Assembly (NCBI RefSeq): GCF_000003815.2
Contig: NW_023365716.1
Coordinates: forward strand, 308,760 to 372,759
Origin: Branchiostoma floridae
Lineage: Eukaryota > Chordata > Leptocardii > Amphioxiformes > Branchiostomatidae
Length of the DNA: 64,000 nucleotides
Direction of reading: 5' to 3'
The notes below the pieces were generated by a model, which was not told where the DNA came from, searched no databases, and saw nothing but the letters and a program-made list of their open reading frames with translations. The position numbers were made by a program, and so were the translations under genes. This document shows, piece after piece, positions 31,601 through 40,030 of this stretch (positions within the stretch are counted from its first letter, which is position 1; every line of letters starts with the position of its first letter).

Positions 31601-33138
31601 TGCAGCAGACACTCGCCGTGGTCAAGCCGGACGCACAGGAACACAAAGGTGAGGCTTTGGCAATGTTCACATGAGCAGCACTATCTGGAAACGCCAAATG
31701 CAGTTAGAAACAAGCTGTTTCAGTACATTATGGCCTAATTTGGGAAATTGCATAGAAATCTGAAAACCCAAACCATTTCCTACTCACTCCAATGTCCTGT
31801 TTTTAAGTACCTGTACAACAGATACCACACCGATGAAGGTGAACTAAAATAATTACATTTCAGCCGTCAATCTCCATTTCCTGTTGCACAGATGCGATCA
31901 TAGCCAGAATCAAGGAGGCCGGGTTCAACATCGCCTTCCAGAAAGAGACTTCTCTGACGGAGGAGCTGGCACAACAGCTGTACACGGAGCACGAGGGGAA
32001 GGAGTTCTACCCACAGCTGGTGGAGCACATGACCAGGTAAGGGTCAGGGGTTAGAGGTTAGGGTTAGAGGTTAGGGGGAGCTGGCACAGCAGCTGTACAC
32101 GGAGCACGAGGGGAAGGAGTTCTATCCACAGCATCACCTTGTGCCATGGCATGTTCTCTAGCAGTGCAGTAAGGTGTACGTTACAGTAAAAATGTACCCA
32201 TCCCTAACCTTTAACCTTTGTACTATGTACCCATCCCTAACCTTTGTACTATGTTCTGTAGCGGTGCAGAAGTCAGGTAAGGCGTTATCAGTTAGACTTT
32301 ACCTGTTTCCTAACACTTGTACCATGACATCTTCTATAGCGGCCCGTCGCTCTTCATGGTGCTCTCAGTTGAGGACGCGGTGGAAAGGTTCCGTGAGCTG
32401 ATGGGCCCGACCGACCCAGAGGTGGCTAAGGAGCAGTGTCCGGACTCGTAAGTTTCCTTCCCGTGTCTCAAGCCGAACACCCGGGGACAGACGACATGGG
32501 GCTGCTGGAGACTGCTGCACTTACCAATCATGGCAGGAACAATTGAAGAAGTCAAAAAGCTTTTATCATTCTTTGAATTTCAGAGTGATTTGCACTTTTG
32601 GCGATGGCACTGTAACAGTTGTAAACTGAAACTATTCAGGTTTGAAAAGAGTTTGGAAAAACTGCCAACATTTTGGAAAAGAAGCGCACAAAGTATTTGA
32701 AAAAATCATTCTGTTAGAATCGGCTTCTGGTTTTAGTAAATTTCCAATAGCCTTAGTATTCTGTGAGTTGGACCAAGAAGAAACTAAGGAGATGGAAATT
32801 TTTTAGATCATAGCTTTCTGTTGAGGAATTGATGAAAAATAGAAAAAAAGGTAATTGATCATTAAAGTCAATAACATTTGAAAGAAATTAAAACTTTTGA
32901 TAGCTTTTCCTCAATAAAACCTAGAAGAAAAGAGCATAAAGTGGTAGCAGTCTCCTCCTCAGGCCCATGTGCTCTCGTCCCCGGGGCAGCCAGGCCGGTG
33001 TGTAACGGTTGTCGGTGTTTCCCCCCCCAGCGGTCCCACCCTCTTCCTTGTGCTCAGTCAAGAAGAAGCCGTCGATCGCTTCCGTTTTCTGATGGGCCCT
33101 ACTAACCCAGAGGAGGCCAAGGAAGCCTTTCCCGATTC
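24155..33138 (+). CDS. NME8: NME8/TXNDC3-like protein: thioredoxin domain plus three NDK domains (partial)
   Basis: Exons in phase: 24155-24258, 25332-25403, 25543-25659 (thioredoxin); 26052-26127 (acidic linker); 26563-26648, 27000-27092, 27548-27705, 27985-28090 (NDK1); 28279-28366, 29819-29928, an exon lost in the 30230-31026 gap, and about 31108-31203 (NDK2); 31500-31648 (end of NDK2, start of NDK3), 31892-32036, 32340-32447 and 33031-33138 (NDK3). Proteins with Trx plus three NDK domains are NME8/TXNDC3 and sea-urchin dynein intermediate chain 1, components of the axonemal outer dynein arm. The first coding exon(s) upstream of 24155 (incoming phase 1) and the final NDK3 exon(s) with its HGSDS motif are not in the window. 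Many exon borders are tandemly copied. The 32340 and 33031 exons are homologous and interchangeable. A TXNDC6/NME9-like gene has fewer NDK domains and fits less well. Confidence 0.87.
24244..24520 (+). repeat. 45-46-bp array that copies the Trx exon donor six times
   Basis: The exon end TTCGCCTCG|GTAAGG is followed by GCCCAAATATGGACTAAAGG and CACTGTTTAAGG, and the whole unit, with the last exon bases and donor, repeats so that GCCTCG|GTAAGG occurs six times. Units alternate between GGACTAAAGG (46 bp) and GGATAAAAG (45 bp) types. Use of a downstream donor would extend the exon in steps of 45 or 46 bases. Confidence 0.9.
24617..25264 (+). repeat. 34-bp minisatellite, ~19 near-identical copies
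   Basis: The unit is GTCAGTATGTGACATGTCTG followed by TGTGCCTTTGTAAG. Copies look identical throughout, with no spacers. It lies in the intron between the first two thioredoxin exons of the NME8-like gene. Each unit contains TTTGTAAGGTC, a weak donor-like site. The uniformity implies very recent expansion or homogenisation. Confidence 0.95.
25652..25890 (+). repeat. ~35-bp array that copies the third Trx exon donor
   Basis: The exon end AAAGTG|GTACGT is repeated as TAAGTG|GTACGT or GTACGTG|GTACGT about seven times, with CGCGTCTTTGCTACACTGGT between. The array starts exactly at the exon-intron border and carries the donor in every unit. Confidence 0.88.
26052..26127 (+). CDS. Acidic linker exon of the NME8-like gene
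   Basis: The exon reads ITDPIFDQEDKEADAEEEEE followed by EAGEE and ends in phase 1 at GAAG|GTGGGG. The next exon (26563) completes GAT, giving EEDAGPQKEVTVAIIKPDAV. A Glu-rich linker between Trx and NDK1 is usual in this family. The border is inferred from phase. Confidence 0.72.
26563..28090 (+). CDS. NDK domain 1 exons (NME8-like)
   Basis: Exons 26563-26648, 27000-27092, 27548-27705 and 27985-28090 give VTVAIIKPDAV, VKDAGFEILAQEERMLTEEE, EFFDELVAFMASGPSHVLVL, then NALHGSDSHEMATRELAFFF. The phosphate-binding Lys (IIKPDA) and the catalytic His (LHGSDS) are present. This NDK module looks complete; whether it is an active kinase is not shown by sequence alone. Confidence 0.87.
27355..27428 (-). 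mobile_element. Penelope-like 3' remnant in an NME8-like intron
   Basis: The minus strand reads NPDFFARGEKQAMYIRVLHP, matching the DFFARG.K(E/Q)A.YIR...P pattern seen near 8020 and typical of the segment after the GIY-YIG domain in Penelope-like elements. It is short and isolated. Confidence 0.45.
28279..31557 (+). CDS. NDK domain 2 exons (NME8-like), one exon in a gap
   Basis: Exon 28279-28366 gives LQRTLALIRPDALKEHK, 29819-29928 gives DEILAKIQEAGFTVALQKEM, about 31108-31203 gives LAREDAVERWRDLLGP and AKEEAPD, and 31500 onward gives SLRAQFAVEDVPINQLHGSD. The nucleotide-site Lys is Arg here (LIRPDA) while the catalytic His is kept (LHGSDS). The exon with the EFY...SGP segment must lie in the 30230-31026 gap. 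The left border of the 31108 exon is uncertain because repeats adjoin it. Confidence 0.78.
28353..29470 (+). repeat. ~43-bp minisatellite that copies the NDK2 exon-1 donor (~25 units)
   Basis: The exon end GGAGCACAAGG|GTAGGACAGG is repeated through the intron with CTAAAGGGTTTACACACACA between copies. Units vary (GGAACACTAGGG, GGAGTACAAGG, GCTGCAGGG), so the array is older than the 34-bp array. Most units keep a potential donor G|GTAGGA. Confidence 0.92.
29649..29702 (+). pseudogene. Decayed copy of an NDK2 exon
   Basis: CCCAGATGAGATTGGTTAAG and ATCCAGGAGGCTGGGTTCAC mirror the exon at 29819 (ACAGATGAGATCCTAGCTAAG, ATCCAGGAGGCTGGCTTCAC), including the acceptor. A small deletion makes the fourth full codon a stop (TAA), so inclusion would truncate the protein. 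The 120 bases between the two copies are CCCCCTGTAATAA-type repeats. Confidence 0.8.
30230..31026. other. Assembly gap (797 N)
   Basis: Hides at least one NDK2 exon of the NME8-like gene. The gap ends inside the GAGGCTCCGGACAGGTGGG repeat, which probably caused it. Reading frames through the N run are meaningless. Confidence 0.99.
31027..31375 (+). repeat. ~40-bp array that copies an NDK2 exon donor
   Basis: The exon end GAGGCTCCAGACAG|GTGGGT recurs about seven times with TACAAGTTACCATGGTTACA between, on both sides of the coding stretch at about 31108-31203. Every unit offers both an acceptor-like TTACAG and a donor CAG|GTGGGT around about 13-17 exon-derived bases, so micro-exon-like inclusion is conceivable. 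Confidence 0.88.
31382..31499 (+). repeat. Duplicated acceptor and 5' half of an NDK exon
   Basis: ACCTTTACCC..CCCCAG|CCTGCGTGCCCAGTT through AACCAGCTCCACGGCAGTGA occurs twice, with exon-like parts at 31412-31468 and 31500-31556. Only the second continues into the rest of the exon. Use of the first acceptor would read GSDVTFTLCPLPQ and lose the frame. Confidence 0.85.
31500..33138 (+). CDS. NDK domain 3 exons (NME8-like), C-terminal part missing
   Basis: Exon 31500-31648 ends NDK2 and starts NDK3 (TLAVVKPDAQEHK). Exon 31892-32036 gives DAIIARIKEAGFNIAFQKET through FYPQLVEHMT. Exons 32340-32447 (SGPSLFMVLSVEDAVERFRE) and 33031-33138 (SGPTLFLVLSQEEAVDRFRF) are alternative versions of the same segment. 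The following exon, expected to carry the HGSDS active-site motif, is not found before the gap at 33987 or after it. Confidence 0.82.
32077..32131 (+). pseudogene. 55-bp intronic copy of an NDK3 exon segment
   Basis: GGAGCTGGCACAGCAGCTGT through GTTCTATCCACAG repeats exon bases 31962-32016 with two substitutions, about 60 bases after the exon's donor. It is another fragment of exon copied into the adjacent intron. Confidence 0.85.
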
Positions 33139-33439
33139 GTGAGTCTTAAACATGTGGGCTGGTCGGCTGGAAAGTTCCGTTGGTCAAAGAACCAAGAACC
33201 ACAACACCATCGAACGTCGCCTCTCACCCTTCTGCCCTGAGACTGCCACAGAAAACTGTTACCCAGTTTATCAAGAATGCTGTGAAGAGCTGGACATCTC
33301 AGGTGTTCATACTTCAGGAATCACTGATACATCAGCAGATCCATCTAAATCAGTGGCAGTCTCAGGGTGACTGGTGAGAGATGAGGTTACATGCACGTCG
33401 GCATCATGAAGCAAACCTGATGCAAACTGTGTGCATTCT

Positions 33440-33712
33440 GTCCATCCATGTCGTGGGTATGCATCAGACGTGTGCACATGTCGTGGGTATGCATCAGACG
33501 TGTGCACATGTCGTGGGTATGCATCAGACATGTGCACATGTATGCTGAGGTGCGCCCTGATGGAGACGTGTGCACATGTATGCATCAGACGTGTGCACAT
33601 GTATGCATCAGACGTGTGCACATGTATGCATCAGACGTGTGCACATGTATGCATCAGACGTGTGCACATGTATGCATCAGACGTGTGCACATGTATGCTG
33701 AGGTGCTAGATG
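33440..33712 (+). repeat. Two related minisatellites with GTGCACATG
   Basis: Units of about 30 bp (TCGTGGGTATGCATCAGACG with TGTGCACATG; 33450-33540) give way to about 24-bp units (TATGCATCAGACGTGTGCAC; 33575-33695). GTGCACATGTATGC is near-palindromic. Cysteine-rich frames here are repeat artefacts. Confidence 0.85.
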
Positions 33713-33986
33713 GGGTTGTGGTTTGAGTGGAATATTCCGCCTGTCTGTTCGTCTGTCCAGTTTGTGGCAGTCTCCATAACCAGTTATGGTGGAGGGGCAT
33801 GGCGCAAACCCGCTTGGCGCAAACCCGCTTTGCTCAATCTCCTACTGCCAAAGTGTGAACTAATCAGCTAACATGCACCTTGAATACATCATTGTGCAGT
33901 GTGGCCTAAGCCTGTGCAGCTGACAGGTTTATTTACTAAAAACCTGACTGTATCGGCAAGCTGCTTGTTGTGATTAACAGCTGACA

Positions 33987-34086
33987 NNNNNNNNNNNNNN
34001 NNNNNNNNNNNNNNNNNNNNNNNNNNNNNNNNNNNNNNNNNNNNNNNNNNNNNNNNNNNNNNNNNNNNNNNNNNNNNNNNNNNNNN
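33987..34086. other. Assembly gap (100 N, unknown size)
   Basis: Exactly 100 N, the usual placeholder for a gap of unknown length. The missing last exon(s) of the NME8-like gene could lie here. Confidence 0.98.
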
Positions 34087-34244
34087 CCCCTAGATTTGCT
34101 TTATAGAATTGTATCATATAGGTCGGATGAGCGGTCTTCTTAGACAGGTTTGACTGTAGATTTGCTTGTGACAGAATTGAGGAGTCCCCTCTTGCGTGTT
34201 CGGACCAGGTAGTCTCTTATAGAAATTAGAGTTATGCGACCTCC

Positions 34245-36132
34245 TACCTCCATGAAATATTGAGTGTTTTTTGTAGATTTTATGTTTGTTGATGATCACT
34301 TGTATTTTCTTATTAATTGATTTTCCAGCACAGACATTATGTAACACGTACCGGGTAAAACCGCAACTGTACTGCTTTGTTGTAATATAAGATACAAGAA
34401 ATACAATAATGCAATACAAGAAATACAAACGCATCTTCAACACAAGCAATAAGACACAAAATGTCCATCAACCAATACCTACATGTCGGTTAGGGGGGCA
34501 AGTTGATGCCAGATATATAATAAACCAAGTACATACCAACACAACATTAGCGTAACGCCGCGCGGAGCACGAAACATCCAACAGCACAAACGAAGTATAA
34601 CACACCAAGTCTCCGAAGGCACAAGTAAATAAATACAAAGTTAATTATCATATTCAAAATTGTCCGGGGTACCGCAAACAGTTGCACTACCATGCCAACT
34701 GATGCAGAAAGAAAAGACATCTGTTCAAGGCTAACACTGGTGAAAAAATAACCTCACTATCTGCCGGGATACCGGATACTGCTCTAAGGAGTCAACTGTT
34801 ACAGATACCTTAACAGTTGCCATACGACGTCGACATTTTATATAAGGAATTACCAAACACATCAAGATAGTAGATATTTAATAAAACCAAGTACATACCA
34901 ACACAACTTCAGCGCAACGCAAGGCGGAGCACGAAACATTTTAACAGCACAAACGAAATATAACACCACATGTCCCCAAACGCACAAGTACATAAATACA
35001 ATTAATTATCATATTCAAAATTGTCCGCCAAACAGTTGCTCTGCGATGCCAACTGTTCCAGAAAGAAAAGACATCTGTTCAAGGCTATCAGTGGGGAAAC
35101 AAATAATAACCTCACTATCTGCTTCGAGATAAGCTGATTAACAAACAGTGAATGATGCCTGTTCCAAAATATCGCAGATATAGGGGTGATTTCTGATATT
35201 ATTACATCGATTATGACAACAGATACGGCGAAAAGAAAGGGACGTGCATTATTTCACTACTGACTACAGGCGACGTGCCAAACCTCATACACATGTGGCA
35301 AACGGCACATAGATATATAGGTGCGAACACTCAACACACAAACGGTTGAACAAAATTGTTATAACAAGATCCTAATTAATTATGCAATCAAGTCCAATTT
35401 GCATAACATATATGTCAATAACCATTCATGATGTACATCTTTGTCTAGGCTACCTGTATGCCAAAAGTGATGCCAATCTGTCTTTCCTTTCTGCAGTTAG
35501 CCTCTTTGGAATGTCTTGACAAAACGCCCCTAAAGATCTGATATTACATGTTAGGGAGCTGAAACTTGCTCCACTCTGTCATGACGCTGAATGCTATTTA
35601 CCACCCAGATGTCATGACCATTTCATGTCCGGGACAAGAGATATATTGAAAAAAACTGTTATGATAAATTAGTCTCATTAATTATGCAAAGGTACTCCTA
35701 TTTTGCATGATTGTTATTTTATTTTATATAACATTGTCTAAGAAACCTACATACCAAAATCATGAAAATTCGTTGTTCCCTTCTTTAGTTATCCACTTCA
35801 TAACTTTTTGACAAAAATGCCCCGGCTATCCAAAAACTAGTCGCTAGGGGGCCCAAACGTATGTCATTTATTCCTGACCACAAAAGCTATCTAATACTCA
35901 AAATTCGTGACCATAACTTCTTCAGAGCACAATATAGCAAAACCGGAAGTTGCGCTGCAGTAACAACGAAAGTTGCTAGGAGGCCGAAAATCTAATCAAT
36001 TCCGGCTTTTATCACACCCCACCAACACACCAAGTATGAAACCAATCCATTTAGCCGTTCTTGAGTTATCTTGTACACGGCCAGACAGACGCTACTTTAA
36101 AAATATAACCTCCATGATATTTCATGGAGGTA
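34245..36132. mobile_element. Candidate inverted-repeat element, TACCTCCATGAAATAT ends
   Basis: TACCTCCATGAAATAT (34245-34260) is matched exactly in inverse orientation at 36117-36132. The interval contains a tandem duplication (34510-34770 with 34875-35123) and the sequence AAAAACTAGTCGCTAGGGGG. A related 3' part recurs at 41558-41835. No coding gene was recognised. The boundaries are tentative. Confidence 0.45.
34510..35123 (+). repeat. Diverged tandem duplication of ~365-bp spacing
   Basis: ACCAAGTACATACCAACACA, GCGGAGCACGAAACAT and AAAGACATCTGTTCAAGGCT occur in the same order in 34510-34770 and 34875-35123. Confidence 0.8.
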
Positions 36133-36355
36133 ACAATTATAACTAAAAGCCTTCTTTAGTCAATAATCTCTATAGTCAAATCCTGACATTAGCCCTACAA
36201 CAATACTTTATTTATTTGTTTATTTATTTATCTATTCAACCAGGGTGATACAATTCTAATTTAGGTATATTTGATGGCTACTTACATGTCTAAACAGTTA
36301 GATAGGTATCCTCCTGTCTTGTAAAAAGTACCAAATAGCTGCGACGTACCTGTAG

Positions 36356-36619
36356 CTATAGTATAGTCGTAGGGATCAAGGGTAAGTCACTGAAGTCCTT
36401 TAAGTCATAGGGGTATCGTTCACTGCCGAATGTCCAGTGAGAACAGGCGTCACAACTCCGTCCTTTCTTGTACCCAACTAAATCCAGGTCTGCTGACGTC
36501 ACCTGCGGAAAGTCCCGACTAAAATGGCAGCGGAATGTCCCTCCTGATCGAACTGGGAAGCTTTCATGGACAGGGCAGGACAAACTTGACACCTCGTTAG
36601 TCCCACAACAACCACCCAA
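36356..36619 (-). CDS. Unrecognised Cys-containing ORF or exon, kept in both segment copies
   Basis: The minus-strand frame encodes 87 residues containing TFRCHFSRDFPQVTSADLDL, then GYKKGRSCDACSHWTFGSER, and ends PLIPTTIL and stop. The paired segment at about 42060-42300 keeps most of the frame (TFRCHFGRDNPQVTSADLDL, GYKKGRSCDACSHWTFGSER) but has TAA upstream, where copy A reads a coding CCA. I do not recognise a domain. It could be an exon of a gene carried by a repeat, or a chance ORF in a repeat. Confidence 0.35.
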   Translation of the reverse strand: MGGCCGTNEVSSLSCPVHESFPVRSGGTFRCHFSRDFPQVTSADLDLVGYKKGRSCDACSHWTFGSERYPYDLKDFSDLPLIPTTIL

Positions 36620-36830
36620 AATGTAAACTTACTGTTACCACCCTGGCAGAGGCAGGTACTGTTAAATAAGCACGTTTAGTAGAGAGAAAACTGTGGTCGG
36701 AAAGACCGTCGTCTCACCTGGTGAGGACGTGTCACCGCCAGGTAGCAAAATGGCGCCGGACCTTATATAGAGATATACGCATGGTCTTATGTTTCACCAG
36801 GGATTAAGAGGATTACTAAGTAAAGTAAGC

Positions 36831-36930
36831 NNNNNNNNNNNNNNNNNNNNNNNNNNNNNNNNNNNNNNNNNNNNNNNNNNNNNNNNNNNNNNNNNNNNNN
36901 NNNNNNNNNNNNNNNNNNNNNNNNNNNNNN
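36831..36930. other. Assembly gap (100 N)
   Basis: Placeholder gap directly before a (GAAT)n microsatellite. Confidence 0.98.
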
Positions 36931-36990
36931 GTGAATGAATGAATGAATGAATGAATGAATGAATGAATGAATGAATGAATGAATGAATGA
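36931..36990 (+). repeat. (GAAT)n microsatellite
   Basis: About 14 GAAT units next to a gap; the paired segment has shorter (GAAT)n at 43160-43204. Confidence 0.95.
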
Positions 36991-37707
36991 AAAACTATCC
37001 CGACCGTACCGAATGTGGTACCCTAGGCTAGTGTGGTTATTGATCAATGTCACTTGGCATCACGCCACAAACGTGTCTGCTTGTGTCTCGTGATGATGAC
37101 GTCACACGTTGGAAACTAAGGCATGTACTTTCCCAACAGGTAACGGAGCTATTTCTGATCATATTTTGTCACAGTTTTGCAATTTCCCAATAGTTGGGGT
37201 TACAATCATTCTGTGTGTAACATCATGATATTTACTGTTGTCTGTTAGATTGTTTAACAGTCTTAACATCGCATTAAGACATCGGAAACCTGAGGTAATC
37301 ATTGCTTTACAATAACGTCGGAATATAATGTAATATTTAAGTTGTTTACAACAGAGTTCTTGACATGAACTCTGAGGCTGCTACCTGAGAATCCCCGAGG
37401 CCACTCGAGTCACCCCACTGCGTACAAGCTATACTGCGTGCGTGTGTGCGGCAAAGAGCACTAGCTTAAGGTGGGGTCACACCTGCGTATATTTTCTAGC
37501 CGCATGAGTTCCGTTTTGACATTTTTCGACATTTTAACTAATTTCTTCAATACGCGGCCGCACGCACAAGTCGCACCTCAAACGCATCTGAATCGTTTTA
37601 GAAAGTTTCACGAACGCAGGCAAACGAAAATATACGCCCAGTTTGCCTGATAGTTTTGGACATGCACAAAACTATCATTCGTACGCAGTTTGGTGGCCAA
37701 AACGTTA

Positions 37708-39803
37708 AGGTGGGTTTACACCTGCGTATATTTTCATGCCGCATGAGTTCCGTTTTGACATTTTTCGACATTTTGACTAATTTCTTCAATACGCGGCCGC
37801 ACGCACAAGTCGCACCTCTATCGCATCTGAATCGTCTTTAGAAAGTTTCACGTACGCAGGCTAACGAAAATATACGCCCAGTTCGTCTGATAGTTTTGGA
37901 CATGCACAAAACTATCATTCGTACGCAGTTTGGTGCCCAAAACGTTATGGATGCGCAATACAGTAGTCCCACGTCGGTCGATTGCGCTATGAAGACGCTA
38001 CTTGTTTGCGCTTTACACGCAGTAATACACGGAAATCGCGGTAATGCGAGTACATGGCGTTCTTACAGCGCAGACACAACGCACCATGAGCGACCGTATA
38101 ACGAATGCACACATAGATCACGATTTAGTACCGTGCGTTCTGCGATCGCTTTGCGCATACTACGCGTACTGATAGCGTGATCGACGCACACTCCAGATTT
38201 GGAATAAATACGAAGGTGCATCTGACTCCAGACAAAAAAAAAATCATCTCAAGATGTATATAACTTTATTGCACAACAATTGTACGAGGTACAAAGTATG
38301 GTATCTACATAACTACAGTGCTTATAGCACTGTAGTTATGTAGATGCCATACTTTGTACCTCTTAACTTTAGTTAAGGCTTATCTAACTAATACAGGAGT
38401 TGTATTATGGGATAAGTTTCTTACAATCATTGGAGGCTTTTACAATCATTTGTGGAATTTCTAATGTCTAAACCTTCTTTGATATATTTTCCTATATCTG
38501 CCATGCAGGGATTGTCACATGTCATGTATTTGAATTTGCACTTCAGGTCCATTTGGATAAATCCTTGTGTACAAAATGACAGCCTTCTGTATAGAGAATT
38601 GCGTATATCGGAATATTTGGGACATACAACCATAAAGTGATATTCGTCTTCTATTAGCTCTGGACAGAATGGACAAACCCTCTGGTCGATAGGGATTTTT
38701 TTGGAATCTTCCGGTTTATGATGTCAGATCCAGGCCAGGACTGACGAATTTGTACCGGGGGCATGGAGAGATGGTCACAACTTGCAGGACACCATGAATG
38801 CAGGACACTGGTCCCAACAGAGCCTCCAGGGACGGGAAGATGTAAAGGAACCTGCTCAAGTACTGGGTCAATTTGTGTGACACACGTGCCATTTTGTGTA
38901 ACAGATATTTGACTTAATTTGCTGATAATGGCACTTTTTTTGTGTGTGTAGAACCACATGATATAAAGGTGCAATATAGAGCCATTATAGTGGACGAAGT
39001 CATGGTGCCCCAACGACCCACACAGAGGTCAAGGGATAGGTGAGGTGAGGTGAGATAGAGCCATATTACAACTTTGAAAGAGGGCGTAAGGTTTCATAAT
39101 TGTTTAATTTACGTGTTTGATAAAGATCTTGAATAGGTTTTGTGGTGTGTATGAGTGTGATTTTTTATAGTAGTTGAAATACTAAGATGATAGGGGAAAT
39201 CATTAAGGACAAAGTGAAAACAAACACAATCTTAACAGTGCACATAATTTCTTAAGGTAAATGATGGCCCACATTTCTGTAAAAGCACAGTGTCACTGCT
39301 TTACTGCTTCGAAAATGAGTAAAAAAAACCTCTTCACTGTTTACTTGTCAATGTTCTACTTGCACTGCCTGTAAACAAAGACATACGTAGTACAAAGGGT
39401 TCCTCTAACAAAAATACTCTATTGGCAATGCTCGCAAGCAAAAGTATATGTAACACAAACTGTTCCTCTGACACACCTGAAATGCGTTTGGAATGCAGTT
39501 AGCACCAGGTGCGTCAGGCATGCGGTCGGTAGACGTTGTGTGCGTCCGGAAAACGCCCAACATACGTACCCCATACGAATCTATTCGCAGTACGGAAAAT
39601 TTTGTTGCGCATTTCAGTTGCAATCATACGCATCTCATGCGAAATAAAAACGCTGAAGTCGCAATTCAAACGCCAGATGGGCTCGACGTACAATTTAATT
39701 TATTCCAAAAAAATTCCAAATGTTGGGCGTTCGGCCGCGTATTGACAAAATTTCATGCGGAACTCACGCGCACTTGAAAATATACGCAGGTGTAAACCCA
39801 CCT
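37708..39803. mobile_element. Harbinger-like element, inner copy nested in the outer one
   Basis: Termini AGGTGGGTTTACACCTGCG (37708) and CGCAGGTGTAAACCCACCT (ending 39803) are flanked by TTA (37705-37707 and 39804-39806). Its own uninterrupted sequence CAAAACGTTATGGATGC (37939-37953) shows what the outer copy looked like before insertion: outer CAAAACG+TTA then resumes as TTATGGATGC. Inner and outer arms are near-identical, so this is a family member inserted into a relative. It in turn carries the LINE fragment at 38258-38719. Confidence 0.88.
38258..38719 (-). mobile_element. 5'-truncated non-LTR retrotransposon fragment
   Basis: The minus strand encodes the C-terminal end of a reverse-transcriptase ORF: RVCPFCPELIEDEYHFMVVC then PKYSDIRNSLYRR. 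The CPFC...DEYHF...CP.Y...R pattern is common after the RT domain of CR1/Jockey-group LINEs. GATGT flanks both sides (38253-38257, 38720-38724), and the outer Harbinger copy has the empty site (CAAGATGACAGATCC, about 40175). A 36-base-arm hairpin (38286-38321 with 38327-38362) lies in its 3' part. Confidence 0.75.
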
Positions 39804-39967
39804 TTATGGATGCACAAGACACTGGTCCCACGTCGGTCGATTGCGCTATGAAGACGCTACATGTTTGCGCTTTATACACAATAATACACGGATATCGCGT
39901 TATTGCGAGTACATAGCGTTCTTACAGCGCAGACACAACGCACCATGAGCGACCGTATAACGAATGC

Positions 39968-40030
39968 TCCCTTGGAAATCAGTTACTACGTTAACTGAAG
40001 GGACTACCCTAAAGATCAATCAATAAATAA
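39968..40030 (+). mobile_element. 63-bp retroelement tail with 5-bp target duplication
   Basis: The outer Harbinger copy contains TCCCTTGGAAATCAG through ATCAATCAATAAATA flanked by AATGC on both sides. The inner copy has the empty site CGAATGCACACATAG (38103-38117). The A-rich repetitive end suggests a severely 5'-truncated LINE or SINE. Confidence 0.75.

Larger units (their letters stand above)
35806..37440 (+). repeat. Intergenic duplicated segment, copy A (partner 41558-43560)
   Basis: Extended matches (AAAAACTAGTCGCTAGGGGG, TGATACAATTCTAATTTAGG, AGACCGTCGTCTCACCTGGT, GATCAATGTCACTTGGCA, GATGACGTCACACGTTGGAA) occur in the same order in both segments. Copy A is interrupted by a 100-N gap, and the outer Harbinger-like element begins just beyond its 3' end. 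Confidence 0.85.

Noticed and set aside
33307-33726. Cys/His-rich short proteins
   Set aside because: Translations of GTGCACATG minisatellites, open in several frames.
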